Below, piece after piece: positions 7,094-14,511 of a stretch of DNA of 25,362 bases. The stretch's first letter is position 1, and every line of letters begins with the position of its first letter. This DNA is from CAZKJL01 sp964611095. Lineage in GTDB: Bacteria > Patescibacteriota > Gracilibacteria > Peribacterales > Peribacteraceae. A model generated the notes under the pieces. It saw only the letters and a program-made list of their open reading frames with translations. It did not search any database and was not told the DNA's origin. The stretch spans positions 1 through 25,362 of the forward strand of contig CAZSWJ010000016.1 in the NCBI GenBank assembly GCA_964611095.1. Reading direction: 5' to 3'. Made by a program: the position numbers and the translations under genes.

Positions 7094-8470
7094 ATGTCAG
7101 GAACCATTTCCCAAGTGATCGGCGCGGTCGTGGATTGCCAATTCCCCGCGGACAAGTTGCCGGGTATCTATAACGCGCTCCACACGCACATCGGCGATGA
7201 TGTCCTCACGCTCGAAGTGCAGCAACACATGGAAGGAGGCATCGTGCGCGCGGTCGCCATGGGAGCCACCGACGGCTTACAGCGCGGAACGGCCGTCACG
7301 GATACGGGTGCGCCGATCATGGTTCCGGTGGGCCCGGCGTCGCTCGGACGCATGTTCAACGTTCTCGGCGAACCCATCGACGGACTCGGCAAAGTGAAAT
7401 CAAAAACGATGTACCCCATCCATCGTCCGGCACCGTCCTTTACGGATCAGTCCACCGAGAGCGAAATTCTGGAGACGGGCATCAAAGTCATCGATCTCAT
7501 TTGTCCCATTCTTAAAGGAGGAAAAGTGGGACTCTTCGGCGGAGCCGGCGTCGGCAAGACCGTCGTCGTGAAAGAACTCATTTACTCCGTGGCCACGGCG
7601 CACGGCGGCTCATCGGTCTTCGCCGGAGTGGGGGAGCGCAGCCGCGAAGGCAACGACTTGTACTACGAGATGAAAGAATCCGGGGTGCTGGAGAAAACGG
7701 CGCTCGTCTTCGGACAGATGAACGAGCCGCCGGGACCGCGTCTCCGCGTCGCGCTCGCGGGCCTCTCCATGGCGGAGTACTTCCGCGATGAGGAAGGCAA
7801 GGACGTCCTCCTCTTCATCGACAACATCTTCCGCTTCACCCAAGCGGGTGCCGAGCTTTCGGCTCTGCTCGGACGCATTCCCTCCGCCGTGGGTTACCAG
7901 CCCACCTTGGCCAGCGAAATGGGCATGGTCCAGGAGCGCATCACGTCCACGAAGAAAGGGTCCGTCACGTCGGTGCAGGCCGTGTACGTTCCCGCCGACG
8001 ACTTCACCGATCCGGCTCCCGCCACCACCTTCGCGCATCTGGACTCCACCATCGTGCTCACGCGCGCGCTCGCCGAGCTCGGCATTTACCCCGCCGTCGA
8101 TCCGCTGGAGTCCACGTCCACCATCCTCACGCCCGACATCGTGGGCCAAGAGCACTACGACACGGCCCGCGGCGTGCAAAAAATTCTGCAGCGCTACCGC
8201 GAACTCCAGGACATCATCGCCATTCTCGGCATGGAAGAGCTCTCCGAAGAGGACAAGTTCACGGTGCAGCGCGCCCGCAAGATTCAGCGCTTTCTCAGCC
8301 AGCCGTTCTTCGTCGCCGAAGTCTTCACGGGCATTCCGGGCAAGTTCGTTCCCTTGAAAGAAACCATCCGCGCATTCGCATCCATCATCAAGGGCGAACT
8401 CGACCACGTGCCCGAGCAGGACTTCTACATGAAAGGAGGTCTCGAAGACATTCTCCCCAAACAATCCTGA
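7094..8470 (+). CDS. atpD: ATP synthase F1 subunit beta
   Basis: The 458-residue catalytic subunit of F1, which alternates with alpha in the hexamer and makes ATP from ADP and phosphate. Walker A G149-G-A-G-V-G-K-T156, the G-E-R-S-R-E-G-N-D-L-Y-Y segment and a Walker B strand (L-L-F-I-D-N) are all present. So are the S-A-V-G-Y-Q-P-T-L loop and the D-D-F-T-D-P-A-P hinge region. The length is normal for the family. The start at 7094 gives the usual N terminus and lies downstream of the promoter. Unusually, beta leads the operon, with epsilon next; in most bacteria the two are last. Its stop codon shares one base with the atpC start (TGATG). Confidence 0.97.
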   Translation: MSGTISQVIGAVVDCQFPADKLPGIYNALHTHIGDDVLTLEVQQHMEGGIVRAVAMGATDGLQRGTAVTDTGAPIMVPVGPASLGRMFNVLGEPIDGLGKVKSKTMYPIHRPAPSFTDQSTESEILETGIKVIDLICPILKGGKVGLFGGAGVGKTVVVKELIYSVATAHGGSSVFAGVGERSREGNDLYYEMKESGVLEKTALVFGQMNEPPGPRLRVALAGLSMAEYFRDEEGKDVLLFIDNIFRFTQAGAELSALLGRIPSAVGYQPTLASEMGMVQERITSTKKGSVTSVQAVYVPADDFTDPAPATTFAHLDSTIVLTRALAELGIYPAVDPLESTSTILTPDIVGQEHYDTARGVQKILQRYRELQDIIAILGMEELSEEDKFTVQRARKIQRFLSQPFFVAEVFTGIPGKFVPLKETIRAFASIIKGELDHVPEQDFYMKGGLEDILPKQS

Positions 8471-8886
8471 TGCACGCCGAACTCATCACATCCGAAGGCA
8501 GTGCGTACAGCGGTGAGGCCGTCTCGGTCACGCTCCCCACGGGCATGGGTGAGATCACGGTTCTGGCGCACCACATTCCGCTCCTCAGCACCGTGGAGCC
8601 CGGCACCGTCATCATTCGTACGGGGTCCGACGAGCTCTACTTCGCCGTCTCACGCGGCGTCGTCCAAGTGGGTGACTCGGGCGTGCGCATCTTGTCCGAG
8701 ATCGCCGACAGGGCCGACAGCCTCCAGGAAAAGGCCATCGAAATCGCCAAGGCCCGCGCCGAAGAACTCCGCGATGCGCGCCGCGCCGACAAGGAAGGTT
8801 TCGCCGAAGCCACCGCCACCTTGGAGCGTGAAATCGCCCGTCTCGCCAGCATTCGTCGCATGCATTCCCGCCGTCGCCGCTCATGA
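8470..8886 (+). CDS. atpC: ATP synthase F1 subunit epsilon
   Basis: A 138-residue central-stalk subunit. The N-terminal beta-sandwich (about 1-85) has the family strand pattern with G-E-I-T-V-L-A-H-H and a G-V-V-Q-V segment. The C-terminal helical hairpin (about 90-138) is complete and ends in a run of Arg. In related enzymes this hairpin can inhibit ATP hydrolysis when extended. It overlaps atpD by one base, and its TGA overlaps the next gene in an ATGA, indicating translational coupling. Confidence 0.95.
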   Translation: MHAELITSEGSAYSGEAVSVTLPTGMGEITVLAHHIPLLSTVEPGTVIIRTGSDELYFAVSRGVVQVGDSGVRILSEIADRADSLQEKAIEIAKARAEELRDARRADKEGFAEATATLEREIARLASIRRMHSRRRRS

Positions 8887-9251
8887 TTCTCGATACGCAC
8901 ACGCCGGCCCCCGCAACGCCTCCCGTCAAAGAGGTGAGTCCCGAAGAGAGCACCATGCTCGGTCTCGCGTTCGCGTGGGAGCTCGGGTACACCATTTCGC
9001 TTCCTGCTATCGCGTTCGGCGTGGGCGGCGCGTATGTGGACAAGTACCTCGGCACCCAACACTGGTTCCTGTTCCTCGGCATGGGTTTCGCCTTCACGCT
9101 GTCGTTCATCAATATTTTCCGAAAACTCCGCGTCATCATTCGTCGTCTGCCGAAAGATCTTCCGCCCAAGAAGAGAAAGTCGCCCGTCGATGCGGAGACC
9201 GTTCGCGAACAAGAACTTTTGCACGATCTTTTCCGTCCGCCCCATGAGTGA
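8883..9251 (+). CDS. AtpZ/AtpQ-like (ATPase gene 1 family) small membrane protein
   Basis: A 122-residue protein with a polar N terminus, two transmembrane helices (about 38-58 and 61-82) and a basic, charged C-terminal tail. The G-x-x-x-G-A-Y-V-D-K-Y-L-G-T segment between the helices fits the ATPase gene 1 family (Pfam PF09527), which includes AtpZ and, as I recall, AtpQ of N-ATPase operons. Proteins of this type are thought to help assemble the membrane rotor or carry Mg/Ca, but the role is not settled. It overlaps atpC by 4 nt and atpB by 8 nt. Confidence 0.8.
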   Translation: MILDTHTPAPATPPVKEVSPEESTMLGLAFAWELGYTISLPAIAFGVGGAYVDKYLGTQHWFLFLGMGFAFTLSFINIFRKLRVIIRRLPKDLPPKKRKSPVDAETVREQELLHDLFRPPHE

Positions 9252-10041
9252 TATTTCCATTTCACTGGCTTCGGAAGTCATCGGGCATCTGGGTCCGATC
9301 GAAATCCGCAACACCATGCTCATGGCGTGGCTCACGGTAGCGGTTCTCGCGGTGTTCTGCCTGTGCGTCAGGAACACCGGGTACAGGGTCGTCCCGAGTC
9401 GCTTCCAAGCCCTCGTGGAGCTCATCGTCAGCGGGCTCTACGATCTCTTCGCATCCATCGTGCAGAACGACAGACTGGCGCGCAAATTCTTCCCGCTCGT
9501 CAGCACCATGATGATCTTCATCGTGCTCGGGAACTGGCTCGGCATTCTGCCGGGCGTCGGCACCATCACCATCCTCGGCACGCACGAAGGTCATGCCATG
9601 GCCATTCCGCTCTTCCGTTCCATGAACGCCGACGTGAACATGACGCTGGCCATCGCGCTCATTTCCATGGCCGCGGTGCAGTTCTACGGCATGTCGGAAC
9701 TCGGGGTGGGAAGTTACGCGGGCAAATTCTTGGTGCCGCCGTGGAGAGATCCCATCGGCACGTTCGTCGGTTTCCTCGAAATGATCAGCGAACTCTCGCG
9801 CGTCGTCTCCTTCACGTTCCGTCTGTTCGGCAACATCTTCGCCGGTGAAGTGCTGCTCATCGTCATTTCGTACCTCGTGCCGTATCTCGCTCCCGTGCCG
9901 TTCCTCGGCATGGAGCTCTTCGTCGGACTCATCCAAGGACTCGTCTTCGCACTCCTCACCACGGTCTTCCTGAAGATCGGAGTCACGGCCCACGAAGGGC
10001 ACCACGACGCGCCGACGCCTTCGGCACCCGCTCACGCGTAA
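9244..10041 (+). CDS. atpB: ATP synthase Fo subunit a
   Basis: A 265-residue multi-spanning stator subunit forming the two ion half-channels against the c-ring. The essential arginine is R193 in the helix segment F-R-L-F-G-N-I-F-A-G-E. The N-terminal region and the helix around 88-106 (with N97-W and P103) match family patterns. The C terminus carries a His- and Pro-rich tail (about 247-265) that looks poorly conserved. The start is fixed by the 8-nt overlap with the AtpZ-like gene and by the match to subunit a; longer in-frame upstream codons are read from another gene. Confidence 0.95.
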   Translation: MSDISISLASEVIGHLGPIEIRNTMLMAWLTVAVLAVFCLCVRNTGYRVVPSRFQALVELIVSGLYDLFASIVQNDRLARKFFPLVSTMMIFIVLGNWLGILPGVGTITILGTHEGHAMAIPLFRSMNADVNMTLAIALISMAAVQFYGMSELGVGSYAGKFLVPPWRDPIGTFVGFLEMISELSRVVSFTFRLFGNIFAGEVLLIVISYLVPYLAPVPFLGMELFVGLIQGLVFALLTTVFLKIGVTAHEGHHDAPTPSAPAHA

Positions 10042-10067
10042 ATTTCTATTTCTTCCTACCCACTCTT

Positions 10068-10325
10068 ATGGAACCTGCAGAAGCCGCCAACACGGCCATC
10101 AGTCTCCTCGGCGACAAGAACCTTCCCGTCGCCATCACCATCGGCTTCGGCTCACTCGGGCCCGCCATCGCCATCGGCTTCATCGGCGCGAAAGCCGTGG
10201 AAGCCATCGGTCGCAATCCCGAGGCAGGCGCCCGCATCCAGACGTTCGCCATCCTCTCCATCGCGTTCGCCGAGGCCATCGCCATCTACGGTCTCGTCAT
10301 CGCGCTCATCATGAAGTTCGTGTAG
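10068..10325 (+). CDS. atpE: ATP synthase Fo subunit c
   Basis: An 85-residue hairpin proteolipid. Helix 1 (about 20-48) has the Gly/Ala-rich packing pattern, the loop R49-N-P-E52 contacts F1, and helix 2 (about 57-83) carries the ion-binding carboxylate E69. Compared with sodium-binding c subunits such as that of Ilyobacter tartaricus, the Gln of helix 1 is I36 and the Ser/Thr after the Glu are A70 and I71, though Y74 is kept. This points to proton rather than sodium coupling. The 26-nt leader after atpB is T/C-rich and has no Shine-Dalgarno. Confidence 0.95.
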   Translation: MEPAEAANTAISLLGDKNLPVAITIGFGSLGPAIAIGFIGAKAVEAIGRNPEAGARIQTFAILSIAFAEAIAIYGLVIALIMKFV

Positions 10326-10353
10326 TCCTCCTCTTCTTTTCCTCCCGCTCGTC

Positions 10354-10863
10354 ATGCTCGATCTCATCAACGCCCTCGGCATCAACTGGTCCGCGCTTCT
10401 GGCGCAGGTGATCAACTTCGGCATTTTGATCTTCCTGCTCACGAAGTTCGTCTACAAGCCGGTGCTCCGCGTCATCGATGAACGTCGCGCGGTCGCCGAG
10501 AAGACCGCGGCGCAAGCCGAGGAACTGGAACGTTTCAAGAAGCAGCTCGAGGCCGACCGCAACGCCATCCTCCGCAAAGCCGACGTGGAAGCGGGCTCGC
10601 TCATGGAGCGAGCAAAGCTGGAGGCCGAAGCGGTGCGGACGGAGATCGAAAAAGCCGCCCGCGAACGTTCGCAGCAAATCGTCGCCAAAGGCATGCAACA
10701 GCTCGAGAACGAGCGCTCCCGCGTGGGACGCGAGGTCCAGGACAAGCTCGCCCGCGCCATCGTGGTTTCGGCCGAAAAAATCCTGCGTCGCGAGTTCTCC
10801 AAGGACGATCAGAAAAATTTCGAAGAAGAACTGAAGCAGAATCTTCCGAACTTGCTCTCATGA
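10354..10863 (+). CDS. atpF: ATP synthase Fo subunit b
   Basis: A 169-residue peripheral-stalk subunit: an N-terminal membrane helix (about 14-34), then a long charged coiled coil (about 45-165) that dimerises and holds F1 through delta. Length is ordinary. The leader after atpE is pyrimidine-rich and lacks a Shine-Dalgarno. Its TGA overlaps the atpH ATG by 4 nt (ATGA). Confidence 0.93.
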   Translation: MLDLINALGINWSALLAQVINFGILIFLLTKFVYKPVLRVIDERRAVAEKTAAQAEELERFKKQLEADRNAILRKADVEAGSLMERAKLEAEAVRTEIEKAARERSQQIVAKGMQQLENERSRVGREVQDKLARAIVVSAEKILRREFSKDDQKNFEEELKQNLPNLLS

Positions 10864-11264
10864 AGATCACGCCGTCCCTCATCGCCACGTCGCTCATCGA
10901 GACGCTGAAGTCCGATGCGTCGGTTTCGGCCGAAGACGCCTGCGACGGCGCGCTCCTCGTACTCAAGCGCGAGTGTCCCGGTTGTTCCAAGCGTGAGTTC
11001 CTCAAGCTCGTGGAACGCAAGCTGAAGCGCGAAGGAGCGACTGCGGCGGGTCTGCTCGTAGTGCCGCACGCCGCATCCATCAGCGCCGAACACATCGCCC
11101 CGCTGGTCTCCAAGAAAGCGGGCAAGACCGTGCACATCGACCGCAGCATCGACAAAGACCTCATCGGCGGTGCCGTGCTCCTCGTGGAGCATCGTCGCAT
11201 CGACAGCAGCATCCAGGGCGCACTGTACGACCTTCTGCAGATGTGCCTCGAGCCTCTCCATTGA
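10860..11264 (+). CDS. atpH: ATP synthase F1 subunit delta, shortened
   Basis: At 134 residues this is clearly shorter than the usual delta subunit of about 175-180. The C-terminal half is recognisable: the strand D-L-I-G-G-A-V-L-L-V, then I-D-S-S-I-Q-G-A-L-Y-D-L, equals the family's conserved end. The N-terminal helical bundle that normally binds the alpha N termini is reduced to about 60 residues. The gene overlaps atpF by 4 nt and sits at the standard place before atpA, so the identity is safe. The shortening looks like a property of the lineage rather than damage, since the frame is intact. Confidence 0.87.
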   Translation: MKITPSLIATSLIETLKSDASVSAEDACDGALLVLKRECPGCSKREFLKLVERKLKREGATAAGLLVVPHAASISAEHIAPLVSKKAGKTVHIDRSIDKDLIGGAVLLVEHRRIDSSIQGALYDLLQMCLEPLH

Positions 11265-11283
11265 TATTTCCCATCAACCCATC

Positions 11284-12891
11284 ATGAGTCTCAGCACCAA
11301 CCTCATCAAAACGCTGGAAGAGCGCATCGCCCAGTACAAGCCTTCGGTCACCGAGGAGCGCATCGGAACCGTGGTGCAAGTGGGTGACGGCATCGCCAAG
11401 ATCGCGGGTCTCACGAACATCGGAGCCGGCGAGATGATCGATTTTGGCAATGGCGTCATCGGCAGTGCGCTCAACCTGGAAGAAGAGTTGGTGGGTGCCG
11501 TGATCTACGGCGACTACACCAAGCTCGGCGAAGGGGATTCGGTGAAGGCCATGGGCCGCGTGCTCTCCGTGCCCGTCGGCGAGGTGCTCATCGGCCGCGT
11601 CGTCTCGGCTCTCGGCGTGGAGAAAGATGGCGGTCCGCAGATTCGCAGCGAGCACTACTATCCCGTGGAGAAAATCGCCCCCGGCGTCATCGAGCGCAAG
11701 TCCGTCACGGTGCCGCTCCAGACGGGCATCACGGCCATCGATTCCATGATCCCCATCGGCCGCGGGCAGCGCGAGCTCATCATCGGCGACCGTCAGACGG
11801 GTAAAACGGCCGTCGCCATCGATACCATCATCAACCAGAAGAAAACGCAGAACACCGATCGACCGGTGCTCTGCATCTACGTTTCGGTGGGCCAGAAAGA
11901 AGCCAAAGTCGCGCGCATCGTCGCCGAGCTCGAGAAGCACGGCGCCATGGACTACACCATCGTCGTGAGCGCCTCGGCATCCGAGCCCGCCGCACTCTCG
12001 TACATCGCGCCCTTCGCGGGCACCGCCATGGCCGAATACTTCGTCGATCAAGGAAAGGATGTCCTCATCGTGTACGACGACCTCAGCCGCCAGGCGTGGG
12101 CGTATCGCCAAATCTCGCTCCTGCTCCGTCGTCCGCCGGGACGCGAGGCGTATCCCGGAGACGTGTTCTACCTCCACTCCCGTTTGCTCGAGCGCGCGGT
12201 CAGCTTGGATGAAAAGCACGGCGGAGGTTCACTCACCGCACTGCCCATCATCGAGACGCAGGCCGGAGACATCTCGGCATACATCCCGACGAACGTCATC
12301 TCCATCACCGACGGACAAATCTTCTTGGAGGCCGATCTCTTCTACAAAGGTATTCGTCCCGCGGTGAACGTGGGAACGTCCGTCTCGCGCGTCGGCTCGG
12401 CCGCGCAGCGCAAATCCATGAAGAAAGTCGCCGGCAAACTGCGCCTGGACTTGGCTCAGTACCGCGAACTCGCGGTGTTCGCCCAATTCGGTTCCGATCT
12501 CGATGCGGCCACCAAAAAGCAGCTCGATCGCGGTGCCAGGCTCACCGAAATTCTCAAGCAGCAACAGTTCGCTCCGCTCTCCGTCGGCGAACAAGTGGCG
12601 CTTCTCTACGCCGCGGTGAACGGTCACTTCGACGACATTCCGGTTCCGCTCGTGGCGGAGTTCGTCTCCAAGTTCCTCACGTTCGTGCAGGCCAAGCACT
12701 TCGACCTCCTGAAAATTCTCGATACCGAAATCACCGCGGCGGCCGAAGACCAGCTCAAGCGTCTGCTCGACGATCAGAAGGCAAAATTTCTGGCTGTGAA
12801 AGCTCCGGAGGCCGTGGCTCCCGTTGCCGAGGCGTCAGCGAAGCCCGTGAAGGCCGCCAAAAAGGAGACGAAGAAAAAATCATCCACGTAA
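11284..12891 (+). CDS. atpA: ATP synthase F1 subunit alpha
   Basis: The 535-residue non-catalytic nucleotide-binding subunit. Walker A G168-D-R-Q-T-G-K-T175, a Walker B strand (V-L-I-V-Y-D-D), the R-R-P-P-G-R-E-A-Y-P-G-D segment and the S-V-S-R-V-G-S-A-A-Q arginine-finger region are all present. The last 25 or so residues form an Ala/Lys-rich extension beyond the usual family end. The start at 11284 follows the family N terminus. The 19-nt gap after atpH contains no Shine-Dalgarno. Confidence 0.97.
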   Translation: MSLSTNLIKTLEERIAQYKPSVTEERIGTVVQVGDGIAKIAGLTNIGAGEMIDFGNGVIGSALNLEEELVGAVIYGDYTKLGEGDSVKAMGRVLSVPVGEVLIGRVVSALGVEKDGGPQIRSEHYYPVEKIAPGVIERKSVTVPLQTGITAIDSMIPIGRGQRELIIGDRQTGKTAVAIDTIINQKKTQNTDRPVLCIYVSVGQKEAKVARIVAELEKHGAMDYTIVVSASASEPAALSYIAPFAGTAMAEYFVDQGKDVLIVYDDLSRQAWAYRQISLLLRRPPGREAYPGDVFYLHSRLLERAVSLDEKHGGGSLTALPIIETQAGDISAYIPTNVISITDGQIFLEADLFYKGIRPAVNVGTSVSRVGSAAQRKSMKKVAGKLRLDLAQYRELAVFAQFGSDLDAATKKQLDRGARLTEILKQQQFAPLSVGEQVALLYAAVNGHFDDIPVPLVAEFVSKFLTFVQAKHFDLLKILDTEITAAAEDQLKRLLDDQKAKFLAVKAPEAVAPVAEASAKPVKAAKKETKKKSST

Positions 12892-12902
12892 CCCCACCAC
12901 GT

Positions 12903-13838
12903 TTGGCACGCAGTCTCCGCGATATCCGGCGCAAGATGAAGGCGATCAAATCGACTCGCCAGGTCACCAAAGCCATGGAGCTCGTCGCCGCGTCCAAGAT
13001 GCGCAAGGCCGTGCAGCATGCACAGGCGCTGCGGCGTTACGCTCTCCACGCGTGGGAAATTCTTCTTTCCGTGGGTCGCACGCACGCCACAGGACATCCT
13101 TTTTTGGTGCAGCGCAAAGTGAAGCGCGTGCTCGGCATCGTCTTCACGTCGGATCGCGGTCTGTGCGGCAGCCTCAACGCCCAGCTTCTGCGCTCGTTGC
13201 AGCAGTACATCAAAGGTCTGTCGTCGCTCAAATCGTTCGAGAGAATCGACTTCATCACCGTCGGGCGCAAAGGTCACCACATGATCACGCGCAATAAGCA
13301 CCAAGTCATCGCCACGTTTCCCTCGCTCTCCAATCACCCGAGCATCAAAGACGTGCTGCCGATCACCAAGCTCGCCATGGATGAGTTCCGCAAAGGAACG
13401 TACGACCACGTCGTTCTCGTCTACACCGACTTCATTTCGCCCATGGTCCAGCAGGGAGCCGTGAAGGTGCTTCTGCCGTTCTCACCGAGCGAGGTGCGCG
13501 AGGTGCTCGGGAAATTGGCCGATCACAAACGGCAAACAAAGGAAGAGCTGGAGCTCGCCGCCGCCGACGTCGGCAAAGTCCAGGAGTACGTCTTCGAGCC
13601 CAGTCCGACGGAAGTTTTGGATGTCATTTTGCCGCAGCTGACGGATACGCAGGTATTCCAGGCCGTGCTCGAATCCGTCGCTTCGGAGCACTCGGCGCGC
13701 ATGCTCGCCATGCACAACGCCACGGACAACGCCTCCGAGATTCTCGATGACATCACCCTGAACTACAACCAGACGCGGCAGGCCAACATCACCGCCGAGC
13801 TCGCCGAGCTTTCGGCCAGTGCCGCGGCCCTGGGCTAG
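12903..13838 (+). CDS. atpG: ATP synthase F1 subunit gamma, TTG start
   Basis: A 311-residue central rotor shaft. The N-terminal helix reads A-R-S-L-R-D-I-R-R-K-M-K-A-I-K-S-T and Q-V-T-K-A-M-E-L-V-A-A-S-K, the strongest signature of gamma. The C-terminal helix has the matching N-A-T-D-N-A and Y-N-Q-T-R-Q-A-N-I-T motifs. Homology begins exactly at a TTG codon, and the next ATG would delete the first conserved residues, so TTG is the likely start. The 11-nt gap from atpA has no Shine-Dalgarno. This is the last gene of the operon; no clear terminator follows. Confidence 0.95.
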   Translation: MARSLRDIRRKMKAIKSTRQVTKAMELVAASKMRKAVQHAQALRRYALHAWEILLSVGRTHATGHPFLVQRKVKRVLGIVFTSDRGLCGSLNAQLLRSLQQYIKGLSSLKSFERIDFITVGRKGHHMITRNKHQVIATFPSLSNHPSIKDVLPITKLAMDEFRKGTYDHVVLVYTDFISPMVQQGAVKVLLPFSPSEVREVLGKLADHKRQTKEELELAAADVGKVQEYVFEPSPTEVLDVILPQLTDTQVFQAVLESVASEHSARMLAMHNATDNASEILDDITLNYNQTRQANITAELAELSASAAALG

Positions 13839-13853
13839 GGCGAGATCCTCCGT

Positions 13854-13859
13854 TACGAT
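13854..13859 (+). promoter_or_regulatory. -10 box of the DedA-family gene
   Basis: TACGAT 7 nt before the ATG at 13867, the same spacing as other near-leaderless starts here. It lies just after the atpG stop, so the DedA gene need not depend on atp readthrough. No strong -35 is visible. Confidence 0.4.
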
Positions 13860-13866
13860 GCGATCC

Positions 13867-14511
13867 ATGGAGTTCGTGCACGGAGTCATCGATTTCATCA
13901 TCCACATCGATCACCATCTCGATGCCATCATCACGTCATACGGAGCGCTCACGTACGGCATTTTGTTTCTCATCGTGCTGTGCGAGACGGGTCTCGTCGT
14001 GACGCCGTTTCTTCCCGGTGACTCACTCCTCTTCGCCGCAGGCGCATTCGCGGGCAAGGGTTCGCTGAGCGTCTTCATTCTCCTCGTGCTATTCAGCATC
14101 GCCGCCATCGTGGGCGACGGCATCAACTTCGGCGTCGGCCATTTCATCGGCAGGAGAGTCTTTTCGTGGAACTCGCGCTGGATCAAGCGTGAGCATCTGG
14201 AAGCCACGAATCGTTACTTCGATCGTCACGGCGGAAAATCGATCCTGTTCGCCAGATTCATACCCGTCATGCGCACGTTCGTTCCGTTCGTGGCAGGCGT
14301 GGGCAAAATGTCGTACATGCACTTTCTGTTCTATAACGTCTTCGGGGGGCTGCTCTGGGTGTTTCTCTTCGTCGGCGGGGGATACTTCTTCGGATCCCTT
14401 CCGTTCGTCGAAAAAAACTTCTCACTCGTCATTCTCGTCATCATCGTCGCGTCGCTGACGCCGGCACTCATTCATTGGCTCAGGTCACACCTCAATCGCG
14501 TTCGCTCATGA
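13867..14511 (+). CDS. DedA/SNARE-associated family membrane protein
   Basis: A 214-residue inner-membrane protein of the DedA superfamily, whose members are tied to lipid-carrier flipping, membrane potential and envelope homeostasis. Motifs seen: E-T-G-L-V-V-T-P-F-L-P-G-D-S-L-L-F-A-A-G near residues 38-58, a G-D-x-x-N-F-x-x-G-x-x-x-G helix, and the F-A-R-F-I-P-V-M-R-T-F-V-P-F-V-A-G core with its conserved arginine. The final helix ends in a short basic tail. Another in-frame ATG at 13858 would add three residues but overlaps the -10 box. The gene overlaps the convergent glycosyltransferase-like gene by 20 nt. Confidence 0.9.
   Translation: MEFVHGVIDFIIHIDHHLDAIITSYGALTYGILFLIVLCETGLVVTPFLPGDSLLFAAGAFAGKGSLSVFILLVLFSIAAIVGDGINFGVGHFIGRRVFSWNSRWIKREHLEATNRYFDRHGGKSILFARFIPVMRTFVPFVAGVGKMSYMHFLFYNVFGGLLWVFLFVGGGYFFGSLPFVEKNFSLVILVIIVASLTPALIHWLRSHLNRVRS

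Noticed and set aside
8429..8440. A perfect AAAGGAGGT resembling a Shine-Dalgarno.
   Set aside because: It encodes conserved residues near the end of atpD and lies about 30 nt before the atpC start, too far to act there.
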